A stretch of 64,000 bases of DNA from Ophioderma brevispina (GCA_023653785.1 JAMKCH010084922.1:32853-96852); one strand, 5' to 3'. Positions 46,926 through 58,690 are shown, counted from the first letter of the stretch. Notes: generated from the sequence alone by a model not told the origin. Program-made: numbers and translations.

Positions 46926-48399
46926 AGAACACTATCAGTGATTTATCTGAAAGTCAAAATATTTGAAATTTTTACATGAATAAGCTTAAAGTGAAGGATA
47001 ACCCGTAATATTCTCATATGTTACTTTTTCCAACTGAAGAATTGACAGAAAGGAAGAAACAGCAGTGTTCAAAGATATGGTGCATCTCCATTCAATAACA
47101 TTGTAGTAAGTGTCGCATACAGGACCTAATGACTAAAATATCTGTTTTTTGTCCTATTAGTTGCTTTTGGTCCTATCGTTTGTAAGATTGTTAGGATACC
47201 TATACGTTGTTTACAGATTTGCAAAAATCTGATTTAGCAAGTCAAGTTCAAGTTCAATTTAATTTCAGCAATGAAACCAGAGAAAAATACGGAACGAAAC
47301 ATATATAATATATCATGTGGCCGTACTACCGACAAGCCAACCCGGAGGGCTTATTTAGTCGGTAGCCTTGTAAACTACATAATAATCTGTACAAGAAACG
47401 TTGATCAATGCATATACAATAAGATACTATGCATCGATAAGGGCAAAAGTTGCACTACATCCCCCCGCACCCGCCACGCAATCACGAAATATACTTTATC
47501 AAAAGACCGTGCCCGTGATATGGGGCGATAGCGCAGAGTATAATGCAACCAGGCCCCAGCGCACGAAATGTACAAGATAAGTAGACTTGAGGGCGATGCA
47601 CTAAAAATCTATACAGATGAAACATGCACGCGATATAAGTTAGTATTGATTAAACCAAGAAAATAAAAGGACAACAGCAACAGAAACGTTGGTAGAAACG
47701 AAACGGGGATATGCATCTGATAACTCAATAGAGTATAGGTTTTGCTCAACCATGGGACAACTGGGATATGAGAGTAAGAGAAAACGAAGAGATGAGGGTA
47801 AAAATAATGAAGAGGAGGCCTGAAGTTGAGGGAGTGAAGGTGAGGAGTAGAAGGAAGGAAGAGATTATTTCTATAAAGGTCAATGAGGTATTGTTTAAGA
47901 TGTGTTTGAAAAAAAAAAAAAAAATTTTTGTGGTCAATTGATATGATTGATATGATTGTTTGGAAGTTCATTCCAAGTTTTGCACCGTGGTACTGAAATA
48001 TTAGTTTTTCCGTGAGTAGTTTTTTGGTTCGAGGCAGGTGAATTGACCAGAGGTCTAGTATCAAAATTATGAATTTGTCTATCAATTTTAGGTGTCATGA
48101 AATAATTAGTAAAATTAAAGGCAAGGTATGATATTTAAAGTCATGCTAAGAGTGCTGTTTGCAGTTTATTAATGTCCAGCTATTTTTATATATTGAAGTG
48201 AATAAAATAAAGGAAGTGTGTGAGCCCTATATGGCGAGTTTGTGATGGTACGAATGGCCCTTTTTTGGGTGGTATTAGTTGAATGATTCTAGACTGATAG
48301 TTAGTGCCCAAATAAGGTTAAATACGAAAGGAGGAATCACAATCGTGTCGTATAGGGTCTTAGGAGTACGGGTCTTAAGAGCAATCACTGATATGACCT
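46926..48399 (+). mobile_element. MITE family A, copy 6, split by a LINE
   Basis: TTAA stands at 46922-46925 and 48400-48403. The left part begins AGAACACTATCAGTGATTT and runs to GATTTAGCAAGTCA (47244). The right terminus, AGCAATCACTGATATGACCT, reappears at 48380-48399. The missing link between them is the LINE at 47245-48379. Confidence 0.85.
47245..48379 (-). mobile_element. 5'-truncated non-LTR retrotransposon (LINE), 3' part
   Basis: Read on the minus strand, the peptide text carries the C-terminal region typical of LINE ORF2 proteins after the reverse transcriptase core: QKRAIRTITNSPYRAHTLPL near 48265-48205, followed by PRTKKLLTEKLIFQYHGAK (48028-47970) and TTIFK/THLKQYLIDLYRNN-like text. 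The 158-codon frame at 47609-48085 covers part of it. The 3' end near 47245 is a TTGAACTTGAACTT short repeat, as in CR1/L2/RTE-type tails. AGCAAGTCA (47236-47244) and AGCAATCA (48380-48387) are the likely target duplication. No reverse transcriptase core or endonuclease remains. Confidence 0.75.
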
Positions 48400-48403
48400 T
48401 TAA

Positions 48404-48817
48404 TGAATTTTAAATTATGGACCTGTTATTCACAATCTAGATCTATAACATTACTTCCTGATAATTGTCAAGGATGTTGTGACAATACATGCAAATGTTC
48501 AAAGGCATTCACTTTTCAAAATGTCTTTAAAGAAAGAGACACTGGCACATTTGAAAAATAGTGTGCCCTATAGATTTTTCAAAATTGATATTTTACATGG
48601 TTATAAAGCTTTTATATACTTGTCCTCACCTGAATTATAATCCCAAATTATCGCTCGTAGTGTAAACAGAACGTTTTTTTATTAATTAATTTTCGCCAGT
48701 TACATTAATTCAGAATATGACGCGGAAAGGGCATTCACACAAGAAAACACACGCCAGAGGTTGATCTCACGGCATGCACCTTGTTGGACCATTCTATGAC
48801 CTTTTGTGGTTTTAATA
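48404..48817. other. AT-rich, nothing recognised
   Basis: Flank between the split MITE and the LTR retrotransposon. Confidence 0.35.
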
Positions 48818-49965
48818 TGTTCAGTCCCCAAGGATTAGCAATGATTTATTTTCACTTGAGTAAGATAGCTGTATAAATTAGCACATAAAATATGTAAATT
48901 AATCTAAATAACATAATAAAATATATAAACCTGGTTTGTGTGCATATCGGGTGTGTGTAGAACAAAAGGACAAGGTTAGAATGTTCTGAGTTTCTTGAGT
49001 CTAGAGGTCATACTAGCCTTACCCAATGTGATAGGTCCCTGACCATAGGTGGCGCACTGCTGCATTATTACACAGTCAGTGAGTATCTGCTATGAGAAGC
49101 CAAATCTTACAGTACATTGCTTTTCTCCAGTGGAATCCAGAATCATGGCATAATGGACTATATTTAGCACATGACTCATATAGAGACGGACCAGATCCTT
49201 CTAGTTATTGTTTGAGAGGATATATCAAGCCCTGGTGAGAGAAGATAGTCAGAGTACATAACATCTTACTCCAATTAAGTTATTAGCAGAGTATCATAAC
49301 ATCTTACTCCAATTACGTTATTGCAGCTTTTCTTAACATCTTGCTAACAATTTATTAGCAGAGTTTCCAAGTTTGACAGTGACAGTAATCACAGTCCATT
49401 ACAAGTCTTCCATATAGTGGACATTGTCTAGTATTCTCCCCTCCAAAATCAGTTTTTGGTCCGCTTTGGTGTACCGTCTATCGGTTTTCGCATTTCGTGG
49501 CCTCTGATTTATCCAAGATAACAAGCTACAGCACTCTTGGACTTTATATTTAGTCACCTCCGCCATCATCTGGGAGTCATTAGGAAGGCTGTTTTTCCTT
49601 CAGTAAGGGACACTCGTTGCCGTGGACAACGTCCACTACTGGGAATTGAAGTTTTGCGTGAATCTTCGCCAGACCTCTTTGCAAGTCTGCATCTTAATAA
49701 TAATCCGCTATTCCCGCGTCGCGGCACACACACACCAGGTAGTAATTTTAGTAGTTCATTAATTAACAACTTTATTCTAGATTATCTTGATTATTGATGA
49801 TACCTAATTGAATGTTTGATTGAGATTGATTTAGACACACAATTAAAATAAATACTTGTTTAATATTTGGTAATCAAGTTTACAGTGTATTTCTAGTATT
49901 CAGGAGTTTGAATCTGTAGTTTGAGGTGTTTTTTGGCCTTGGTCAAGGTGACAGTAAATATTGAA
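48818..49965 (+). repeat. 5' LTR
   Basis: Starts TGTTCAGTCCCCAAG, matching TGTTACGGCCCCAAG of the 3' copy. It is collinear with the 3' LTR through GTGGACATTGTC, TTCGCATTTCGTGGCC, GACACACAATTAAAATAAAT and GTAATCAAGTTTACAGT to ATATTGAA. The exact end is unclear because the inverted-repeat element at 49966 begins where similarity fades. The 86-codon frame at 49537 is inside the LTR and has no meaning as a gene. Confidence 0.8.
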
Positions 49966-51378
49966 AGGCCCATTCCATGTCCAACAGTCGAGAATGTGCA
50001 ACCCGCCAGCACGTCATGGATTTTTTTCACTTTGAGTGTGGTGGTAGACATTGATAGATATGAAAATCCAGAATTTTTGAGCGTCATAGTCCATTTCGTT
50101 TTTCCTCCCGCTAGAGCAATTGAAACTTTAGGGGGGTCCTCCTCCAAAGTGCCACCCATGTGAAAGACTATTTTGAGAAGGGTCCCCGATAGTAATGGAG
50201 CTCTCCACAATGTTGAAAATCACTATCTATGCGTAATATTTGGTGTAGAATCAAATCTGCATTCCGGAAGTTCATAGCGTGTTAACTTTAAGAGTTAATG
50301 ATGCCTAAATATGCGCCTTTGTTTCATGCTCGGGCAAGTCTGGGGTCATTCTAAAATGAAGAAAAAGTTTTATTGTCCATCTTTTGGTCAATCAGAGTTT
50401 CATAGTAAGAACTTTAAAAAATCCACATTACGAACACATCAGAAAAGTAATCATTGAGGTACGGCCCCTAGAACATGTCAATTGTACTTTTTTTGACCAC
50501 ATTTGACCCCAGATGACATTTTACATTCACAGTCCACCCCTCTCTTACTTCAGATATGTTGACAGATATATCTTAAACAACTTTCCTTGAAGAACTAGCT
50601 TGGTGTCTTTATTTTTTTCACAACAAAATACACACTCAAAGTTACCACACAATGGTATATGTGACCCCACAGGTGATTGTACATGCACAGTGTATTCACC
50701 ATTACCTTCTATGGATTCATCAAAATTAATCTTGGCTGAAAAACATGAGACATCCAAAACACCAAGCTGGTTCTTTCAAGAATAGTTTCTTGATGATTTC
50801 TTCAACAATCTAAGTAGAGGGTGATGTCATGTTCAACATTGAATTTCAGGGGGGCCAATATATTCAAAATGCAAAATTAAGGATTTTTCATAGCTGTAAC
50901 TCACTTATTAATTACCTAATGTGCTATTATTGTACTGGTAGAAAATCCTGGCAGTGCACCAGATTAAAAGAAAATCAACATTAAAATATTGTTACTTAGA
51001 GTTCTGACCCCCAAACTTTGTCGCAGATGAAAGATCTTTGCAATTTTTACACCCAAATAACTTTAAACGTAAAGGAGCGATCACATTTTTGATGCCGATT
51101 TTGAATTCTACAACACCGAAAAAATTCCCCAGATAGTGATTTCCAGAGTTGGGAAGGGTCCATTCAAGTTATGCCCTCTCAAAATGGTCTTTTTGCATCG
51201 CACAGCATTTTTGATGGTGACACCCCTAATTTCTGAAGCTCCTGTGGGAACACAAAGGCATATGAAGCTCAAAATTTTCAGGATTTTTCATATCTCATCA
51301 TGTCTACCACCACACTTAAATCGAAAAAAATCCACTACGTGCTGCTGTGCACATCTCGAATGTTAATGGAATGGGCCT
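49966..51378. mobile_element. 1.4-kb inverted-repeat element between LTR and gag
   Basis: The left end AGGCCCATTCCATG and right end AATGGAATGGGCCT are inverted, and arm similarity extends about 400-450 bp inward (GTGGTGGTAGACAT at 50039 against ATGTCTACCACCAC at 51299). GAA flanks both sides (49963-49965, 51379-51381), suggesting a 3-bp target duplication. The middle (50545-50790) has small frames without motifs. The first ~30 bp of its left end recur at the end of the 3' LTR (58661-58690). Confidence 0.75.
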
Positions 51379-51456
51379 GAACAAATTTTTTGGATGGTGT
51401 GTTTAACTTTGATATCTGTGCTATATATGTTATTTGTGAAGGAAGTGTTTATACCC

Positions 51457-52560
51457 ATGGCGTTTAACGCAGAAGATGTTGTTAAAGAATGTTACGTGGT
51501 AGAAGTTTGAAATGTGGGCTAAAAAGCCATATTTATGGGTTGGCCAGTATTATGGATTAATGTCAGGCATTCCATGAGAAAACAGTTAATCAAAATCATT
51601 GATAACCCATTTTGTTGAAGATTTGTTGGATGAGGGATGTTTGGGAAACTTAGTGGAAATTCAGGATGTTTCAATAGTGCTTTGAAAAATGAAACGGTTG
51701 GAAAATATGCAAATGCAAACTAGAAAAGGACAAATTGGCTTAGAACATCAAAATTATCACAGGAAGAAAAAGAAAGACGAGATAGGTTAGCAATGGAAAC
51801 AAAAAAGACAAGACAAATTGGCTTTAGAGAAGAAGATATGAAGTAGAGAAGGAAAAACTTGAATTAGAAAAGGCTCAGAAACAACAAGAACTAGATTGCA
51901 ATTGCAAATGGAACAAAAGAAAAAAATACAGATTACAAATGGAAGAAAGAATGAAGTTGGCAGAAATTGTAGCCAAAACAAAATTAGAACAAGAAATTTC
52001 GAAAAAGGGCACATCATGCTCCTTCCACACTCCAGGTTTTGATGCCAACCATACCTTCAAATTGGTTCCGACATTTAGCGAGACAAGGTTGACAGTGTTT
52101 TTTTGCACTTCGAGAAGATTGCCAAAAGTATGAAGTGGCCTAAGAGCATGGACACATTGGTTCATACTGTGTTTATTGGGAAGCTAGAGAGATCTACTCG
52201 TCACTAATCAATTGATCAGTTGGTGTTAATGAATAGTAAGCAGTCCTATTCTTAAGGCCTTGAATTCGTGCCTGAGGCGTATAGGCACAAATTTCGGAGT
52301 GCGAAAAAACTTGCAATTCAAACTCATGTTGAGTGCTAAGTCCATGAACAAATTGTTGGAATGTGGCTCACTTCCAAGGAAGTGTGAACCAAGATTTTAA
52401 ATCAACTTAGGCAGTTGGTTTAATTGATCATTCAAACAGGCATCATTCTGACCTTAAAACTCATTTTGGATAACTCTATATCAAAGACTTGGAAAATTCA
52501 GCACAATAGGCAGATGATTACGCCTCACACATAAGTTGAGTTCCAGCAATAGTACAGGTG
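51457..52560 (+). pseudogene. gag of the Gmr1-like element
   Basis: Gag builds the particle that packages the element RNA. The frame opens at ATG 51457 (MAFNAEDVVKECY), soon frameshifts, passes a Lys/Glu/Gln-rich coiled-coil-like segment (EERMKLAEIVAKTKLEQE, 51939-51990) and then shows capsid-type text: FKLVPTFSE (52050-52076), HFEKIAKSMKWPKSMDTL, FVPEAYRHKFRSAKKL and ADDYAS near 52510. This series is characteristic of a gypsy gag widespread in fish and invertebrates. The start is chosen because it is the first ATG after the leader and the text fits. Multiple indels and stops make it non-functional as read. Confidence 0.75.
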
Positions 52561-52753
52561 GGCCCCAATAAGGCAATTCAAATTACAAGAGTTTTAATTT
52601 CAAATACCTATAGGCCTTACCAAATTAGATCATTCCAAAGTCACGGTTACTATTCAAGAATGGACATTCAGTCAAGTTCCTCCAGTCAGTGGAATAAGGG
52701 TCCTTCTAGTGTCCAAACCAAAGTTAGGGAATGATTTTAAGTCAGCTATAACG

Positions 52754-52795
52754 TTTCACTATTGCAAGGATTTCAGTCATGTTATGACAAACTGT
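52754..52795 (+). other. Degenerate CCHC zinc knuckle
   Basis: The frame reads FHYCKDFSHVMTNC, with the CX2CX4HX4C spacing of a nucleocapsid knuckle except that the first Cys is Phe (TTT at 52754-52756). It lies between gag and protease, as expected. Confidence 0.6.
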
Positions 52796-52859
52796 TGGTA
52801 GTTGATGGGAACTCATGGCCATATAAGCGAAGTCTGCTCCACAGGTTGTGCTGTGTCCC

Positions 52860-53370
52860 ATAGACCACAAGTATTTCCAGGGCTATAACAGAAAGAGGGT
52901 TGAGTCTGAAAAGTTTAGGGAGACTTTGAACCAGTTGTTTTGGAGGGTTAGTGTCGCTTGATGGTGACAAAGTGATCCAAAGCCTATAAAGATGGTGCAT
53001 GACACATGTTGTGTGCCCAGTGAGTAATTTTGGAGGGGTCATTGCCCTTTAAAAGTGAAGTCAGCTCCACAGGTGAGAATGCTTTGATCAAGACTGGTAT
53101 GGATATTATTCGTGTCCCTCTTCACAAGGTGAATTTGAAGTTGATTTGTCTCATGTACAGTCATAGTTGGAGTAAGGCCTGAACTTCCATTCAAAGGTGT
53201 TTCAATGTATTAGGGATGATTTGGCAGGTGGGAAAGTAACATCCGAACCAATCTTACCCACATCCCTGCACAGAAATAGATAGTGGGATGATAAGAATAG
53301 TGCATTTACCAGGCTGTGCAGTTTACAGAGTAGTGGCTAGAAAGCCAATCTTGAAGCAAAAGTGATAGGG
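52860..53370 (+). pseudogene. Aspartic protease region
   Basis: Retroviral-type protease text follows the knuckle. The active-site triplet region reads HDTCC (Asp codon at 53001-53003), where DTG or DTA is usual. VPLHKVNLK (53120-53147) and later frame fragments with VRPELPFKGV, GNDLAGGKV and VARKPI mark the C-terminal part and linker. The Asp is kept, but the adjacent Gly is Cys, and several frameshifts interrupt the region, so it is inactive as written. It lies directly upstream of the integrase, not of the reverse transcriptase. Confidence 0.65.
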
Positions 53371-53599
53371 AAGGAAAGGAAGACTTGTCCCAAATTTAGA
53401 TTTAGAGGACACATTCAGGACACATTAATGAACCAGTCCACTTCCTCTTCAGGGGAGAGGTTCTCCAAAACTGATAGTCAGGCCCTGAGCAGGTGCATAG
53501 TTGGGATAATGATTAGGACCCTTAAGTCATACTAAGTTAGTTCTTGACCGGAGAATGATCCGGCCCTCAGAATTTCCGTCAGAGGGCAGTGAACCCTGC

Positions 53600-54810
53600 A
53601 GGATTCTGAGGACGTTCCTGTGGTGTTTTTACCAACACAATGGTGGTGCGATGAGAAAATGGATGCCACCTGATGCTCCGGCAAATGATGAGTTGAAAGT
53701 TTTTATCCGGTAAGTGTCCCCAAAGGTTTATCACATGGAGGTCATCAGCATTGCCCCTGATAGTCCTATGGCAGGACATTTAGTAGTCAAGGAGACACAT
53801 GATAGGATTTTGAACCACTTTTTGGTGGCTACACTTCGTAAGGATGTTTCTGACTACTGTAGATCTTGTCATACTAGTCAAGTTGTGGGCACGCCTAATC
53901 AGAAAATCCCGCCCGCTTCTCTGAAACCGATACCGGCATTCGGAGAGCATTTAGTAGGGTCATAGTTGACTGTGTAGGCCTCTCCCTAGGACTAAGTTGG
54001 GTAATCAGTACCTACTTACTAGCATGTGTGCCTCTACCAGTTTTCCTGAAGCCATACCCTTGAGGACTATTAAGGCTAAAACTGTAGTGAAGGCTTTTTG
54101 ACCAAGTTTTTTCACGCTTGTAGGCCTACTTAATCATTCAGTCAGATCAGGGGTCCAATTTTACATCTGGCCTATTTCAACAGGTGATGTATGAGTTAGG
54201 GATAAACAGTATTTGTCCAGTGCCTACCATGCCGCAGTGCCCCAGGAGCTTTAGAGATTCCACAAACTCTGAAGAATATGATAGGACTTACTGTTTGGAT
54301 TTGCGAGTGACTGGATGAGGGGTTTAACTTGTTAGTGTTTGCTGCAAGGGAAGCAGTCAGGAAACCCTAGGTTTCGGTCCCTTGAGAGTTTTTGGCGTAC
54401 AGTTCGCGGTCCTTGAAACGCCTAACGAGCAAGGCTGATGTGAATATGACCACCAACCGTTTGGCTTGTTTCCAAATTTTAAAGTATAGGTCATAGGGGC
54501 AAACTGAAATTGCCGGGAGAATTTGAAGCAAGCCAGACCAAAATGAAGAAGTGGTAGGACCAAGATGCCAAGCAGTAGGGTCTTTAGGCCAGGAGACCAA
54601 GTGTTAGTCTTGTGTCCAATCCCTGGACATCCACTGCAGTCCAGATACCATGGTACCTCTACGTAGGGTCACAAGTAAATGAAGTTGATTACATAGTCAA
54701 AATGCCAGATAGGAGTAAGAGTAGCAATGGGCATGTAAATATGCTGAAGGCGTATGTAGGTAGAAATGATGATGGCATTGCAAACCCAGGGCATTGGGAG
54801 TTCTACTGAG
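53600..54810 (+). pseudogene. Integrase, placed before reverse transcriptase
   Basis: Integrase joins element DNA to the host chromosome. The zinc-binding domain reads DSPMAGHLVVKETHDRI ... CRSCH (53756-53872): one His is kept (GHL), the earlier His is Pro, and both Cys remain. Catalytic core positions can be found despite frameshifts: first Asp in VDCVG (53968-53970), second in SDQGSNF (54145-54147) and Glu in GALE (54254-54256), the last pair about 35 residues apart as in DDE integrases. FAAREAV (54340) and NGHVNMLKAYVGR (54732-54770) mark the C-terminal part. The 2-base loss after the Glu and other indels break the frame. Confidence 0.85.
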
Positions 54811-55139
54811 GAAAGTAAACATAATGACAATCATGCATCGAATTTGTTCTAATGCAAACAATGATAACAAGCAGCATGACTGTCCAATCAAATTGCAAAA
54901 TTTCAGATGTGCTCAAAAGATTTGGATACAAAAACTAGGACATCTTCAGAAAATCAACAATGGGAAATAGCGGTTTGATTCATGGTTTGAAGATCTTTTT
55001 CTTGATGTTCCTAGTAGAACCATGCGGGACCCTGAGTGTTGTGGGTGATGTGACCAAATAAAAAATCAGAACACTCTAAGATTAAAATCCTATGAAGAAC
55101 GAACATCTCAACAAAGAGATAGAGTACATGTGACAAAAC

Positions 55140-55870
55140 ATTTAATAATCAGCAAAAGTGAATAGAGTTCCCCATTGTATTTGGTTCCCAAAACCGGATG
55201 GTTACATTAGTTTGTGGAACAGACTTTCAGAAGGGTAAATCATGTTCAAAGATGATTTCATTACAATACCTCGTATGATGACTGCATTGACAAAAATTGG
55301 AAATTCAAAGTACGTCGCAAGTTGAATCTTTTAAAGGGGTATTGGCAGGTTCCCCTTACAGATCGTGCGGAAAGAAATTCAGCATTTTGCACGCCGGATG
55401 GGCTTTTTCAGTATCAAGTTATGCATTTCGGTATGAAAAACGCAACGGCAACCTTCCAAGAATGGTAAATCATAAGTTGCTGACATAGAAGGCTGTGAAG
55501 CCTATGTTGTGATTTGATTGTATATAGTCAGTCTTGGGAACAACCACATGGGCAGCTTCCATCACTTGTGTCAGAAGTTGTCTGAAAACAAATTGACAGT
55601 CAATTTGGTCAAGAGTGAGTTTTGCCATGCCAATGTCACTTATTTAGGCCATGTGGTAGGTCAAGGCAAGGTCAAGCTGTCAAGGCTAAAGTTGGAGCAA
55701 TTGAGAAGTTCCCACACCTAGTACCAGGATAGAAATTCAGAGATCTTAGGTCTGGCTGGATAGGCAGGAACTTTCAGATATTGCCAGTTCCTTTGACAAA
55801 TTTGCTAGCCAAAAAACGTCAAATTTTTTGGTTCCCAGAATGTCAAATAGTTCAGAAAATCAAAGCATCT
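55140..55870 (+). pseudogene. Reverse transcriptase, placed after integrase
   Basis: Copies element RNA into DNA. Recognisable in turn are PKTGW/PKPDG-type text (55187), LLKGYWQVPLTDRA (55327-55368), FCTPDGLFQYQVMHFGMKNA (55384-55443), TATFQ, and then the active-site strand AYV..LIVYSQSWEQ (55500-55545). There one base is missing from the two Asp codons, so the YxDD box is broken. SENKLTVNLVKSEFCHANVTY and LGHVVGQGKV (55580-55670) are the conserved thumb-side motifs. The motifs are Ty3/gypsy, not copia. Its position downstream of integrase is the unusual point. Confidence 0.85.
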
Positions 55871-55879
55871 GATAGTGAA

Positions 55880-56260
55880 CAGTTCTAATTGCACCAGATT
55901 TTCAGAACCAATTCAAGTTGGCCATAGATTCCAGTGACATGGGTGTGGTGGCGTTCTTATGCAAGAAGGAGAAGATGGAATGACCACCCTATTGTTTCTC
56001 CAAGAAGTTAACAAGCACAGGAAATGACTCAACTATGAGAAGAGTGTCTTGCTTGATTTTGGCATTAAGATTGAATGTATATGGGCAACACAGTGAACCC
56101 AGTGATTGTTTTTCAAGATAACAAATACCCCACCTTCATCCACAGGATGAAAACAAGAATCATATGCTGGTGAGGTGGATTTGACCTTGCAAGATTACAA
56201 CCTAGACATCAGACACATCAAAGCAAGATAATTTGATGGATGAATGCATTATCCAGATTG
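55880..56260 (+). pseudogene. RNase H domain
   Basis: FKLAIDSSDMGVVAFL (55911-55958) is the first catalytic-Asp strand. FSKKLTSTGND-like text and LILALRLNVY follow, then TFIHRMKTR (56132) and LTLQDYNLDIRHIKA (56185-56226), all typical of gypsy RNase H. Frameshifts separate the blocks. No chromodomain or env frame follows; the polypurine tract comes 140 bp later. Confidence 0.8.
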
Positions 56261-56396
56261 TAGAGTCAGTCAGAACACACACGTAAGCTTTTAAAAAGGA
56301 AAAAGTGTAAAAATTGTGAATAAGTTATGTATAGGAAGTAAATATTAGAGCCTTAAAGAGGTTACGAAAGTTTGCTTTTCAATCAAAGCTTTCTTT

Positions 56397-56407
56397 AAGG
56401 GGGAGGG
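56397..56407 (+). other. Polypurine tract
   Basis: AAGGGGGAGGG lies immediately before TGTTACGG of the 3' LTR, where the plus-strand DNA primer is made. Confidence 0.85.
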
Positions 56408-58690
56408 TGTTACGGCCCCAAGAATTAGCAATGATTATTTCACTTTGAGTAAGCTTAAGTCATAATAATATTAGCACATAAAATATTGTAAATTATGTAA
56501 AAATAGCATAATAAAATATACATGGTTTGTGGAATATCTGGTTGTGTTGTAGAACAAAAGGAAAAGGTAGGAATGTCTGGAGTTACTTGAGTCTAGGAGG
56601 TCAGGACTAGCCTAGCCCAAGGTGATATGTGTCGGGACCAAGTTGGCACACTGGATGCATTCTTACACCGTCAGTGAGTAGCTGCTAGAGATCCCCAAAT
56701 ATTACAGTACATGGCTTTTCCAGGGAATCCAGGAAATCATGACATGAATGGAGTATATTTAGCACCAGACTCATATACAATGTCCCAATAAAAAATATAA
56801 AATCAAACTAAAATTATAAAAAAATTAAACTGTGCATTTTTGCCAGATATGTTGACTGTTATTTGTTAGCAAGATCCTAGCTAAATGCTCGCTTTTTATT
56901 CCATCCAATTGATGACCCTAAAGCAGAAGATATTGTCAGGTGAAACACAAGGATAAAATACCACTTGGGCCAGTTCACCGAAGGTTCAAGAAACTAAAGG
57001 TATAAGACGTTGTAGATCATGGTGAGATTTAAACCCTTTTCAAACAAAAGAATATTGACAGATCAAAGTGAATGTGTTATCATGCATTGACTAATCAATA
57101 TTTATTTTGTCAGTGTAAAGCCCACCAGAACTTTAGTTGGGGGTGAATGATGAAATGAAATGAGGGACTCACTCTCAGGGGGACCAAGAAGCCTGGAAAT
57201 TAAGGGAATTGGAGGAATTTGACTGCTGACTGAAAACTAATGTACAGCCTAAAGTTTTTTGAGGGACAAATGTGTGGACCAACGCTCTAAGGTGGAGGGG
57301 CAATTTACCTTTCCCATATCCCAACTGCCTCCAAGATGCCCGGGAGAGGAATAGATTGAGAAACGGTTGTTAACAAAGCGCCAATAAAGGAAAAGGATGG
57401 TTGTGTTCACAGTCTCAGTGCACTTTCAACAAGGGTGTTTTAATGGTTCTACCTTTTGCTGAAACAGGATACAGCTGAACAACAAGAACTGTTGGAATTG
57501 ATTTCCCAATGCTACATTACTTATTAGCAATTGCGACATTATAAAGTTTATAAATTATGTTAATTCACAAAAACGCACTTTATACCTACTTTTTAATTTA
57601 GTTATTTTATTTTTCAATGAAGAATGTCTTGAAGGTGATTTCAAATGGCATCTTTGTTGATATCAGGATGAGCCGAAACTGGCCAACAGTTTTTCAACTG
57701 TCTCATTAATTAGCCATTACTCCTGACCCAGACCCCCAAATTACGATACACCAACTAAAATCTCACATGAAAGCTGGAACACTCCTCAAAAAGAACACTA
57801 AAACTCCAGGTTGAGATGAACTTACATTTTTGGCCAAAAAATCCAATCTTTGATTGTATAGTTTTTTTTGGGGACAGTCTTTAGAAGGAACAGATCCTTC
57901 TAGTTTGGTTTGAGAGGATATATAAAGCTCTGTGAGAGAAGATGAGTCATAGGTATCCTAACATCTTTTACTCCAATTAAAGTTATTAGCAGAGTATCAT
58001 AACATCTTACTCCAATTAAGTTATAGAGAGTTTCTTAACATCTTGCTACAAGTTATTAGCAAGTTCCAGTTGACAGTGACATAATCACAGTCCATACAGT
58101 CCTTCCATATAGTGGACATTGTCATAGTAGTCTCAGCCCCATTTTGTTCGATTGTGTAGCCGTCTTCAGTTTCCGCATTTCGTGGCCTCTGATGTATCCA
58201 AGGATAAACAAGCTACAGCACTCGTGGGACTTATATTTAGCCGACCTCCGAGCATCGGGAGTCATTAAGGAGGCTGGTTTTCTTCAGTAAGGACAAGAAG
58301 TTCGTCCGTGGGACCACACGTCCCACTACTGGAAATTGAAGTTGCGCTGGAATATTCTGCCCGGACTCGTTGCAAGTTCTGCAATCTTAATATAAGCTCG
58401 CTGCAGCCCCGTCGCGGAACACACCAGGTCTTAAGTTTTAGTAGTTCATTAATTACACTTAATTATAGATTAATCTGATTATATGTACCTACTTGATGTT
58501 TTATTGAGATTGATTTAAGACACACAATTAAAATAAATACTACTTGTTTTAATATCTGTAATCAAGTTTACAGTATTGTCTAGTTATTATTCAGGAGTTT
58601 GAATTCTTAGTTTAGAGGTGGTTTTGGGCCGTAGGTCAAGGTGGCACAGTTAAATATTGAAGGCCCGTTCCATGTCAACATTCGAGATGT
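56408..58690 (+). repeat. 3' LTR, split by a 1.1-kb insertion
   Basis: Starts TGTTACGGCCCC and is collinear with the 5' LTR, except for the insertion at 56778-57878. After ATATTGA (58660) it continues for ~30 bp with the same GGCCCRTTCCATG text as the element end at 49966, then similarity stops. The TGTT...AACA ends (58678-58681) would make a tidy LTR, but the true end is undecided. Confidence 0.75.
56778..57878. mobile_element. 1.1-kb inverted-repeat element in the 3' LTR
   Basis: CAATGTCCCAATAAAAAA at the left faces the inverse of TTTTTTTTGGGGACAG at the right, with further AATCAAA similarity. The 5' LTR lacks this block between CTCATATA and CAGATCCTTCTAG. End sequence recalls Tc1/mariner (CAGTGTCCCC), but no transposase was recognised. 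Confidence 0.7.

Larger units (their letters stand above)
48818..58690 (+). mobile_element. Gmr1-like Ty3/gypsy LTR retrotransposon, decayed
   Basis: Two long related repeats (48818-49965 and 56408-58660) flank a block with, in order on the plus strand: gag with zinc knuckle, protease, integrase, reverse transcriptase and RNase H. A polypurine tract lies just before the second repeat. Integrase before reverse transcriptase is the Ty1/copia order, yet the protein motifs are Ty3/gypsy. That combination defines the Gmr1-like group described from deuterostomes. All frames carry many indels, so it cannot move on its own. It contains a 1.4-kb inverted-repeat element next to the 5' repeat and a 1.1-kb one in the 3' repeat. 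Confidence 0.85.

Noticed and set aside
47609..48085. 158-codon minus frame as a host gene
   Set aside because: The text is the C-terminal region of a LINE protein with frameshifts; it is a retrotransposon remnant.
49537..49797. 86-codon frame as a gene
   Set aside because: It falls inside the 5' LTR; the matching part of the 3' LTR does not keep the frame.
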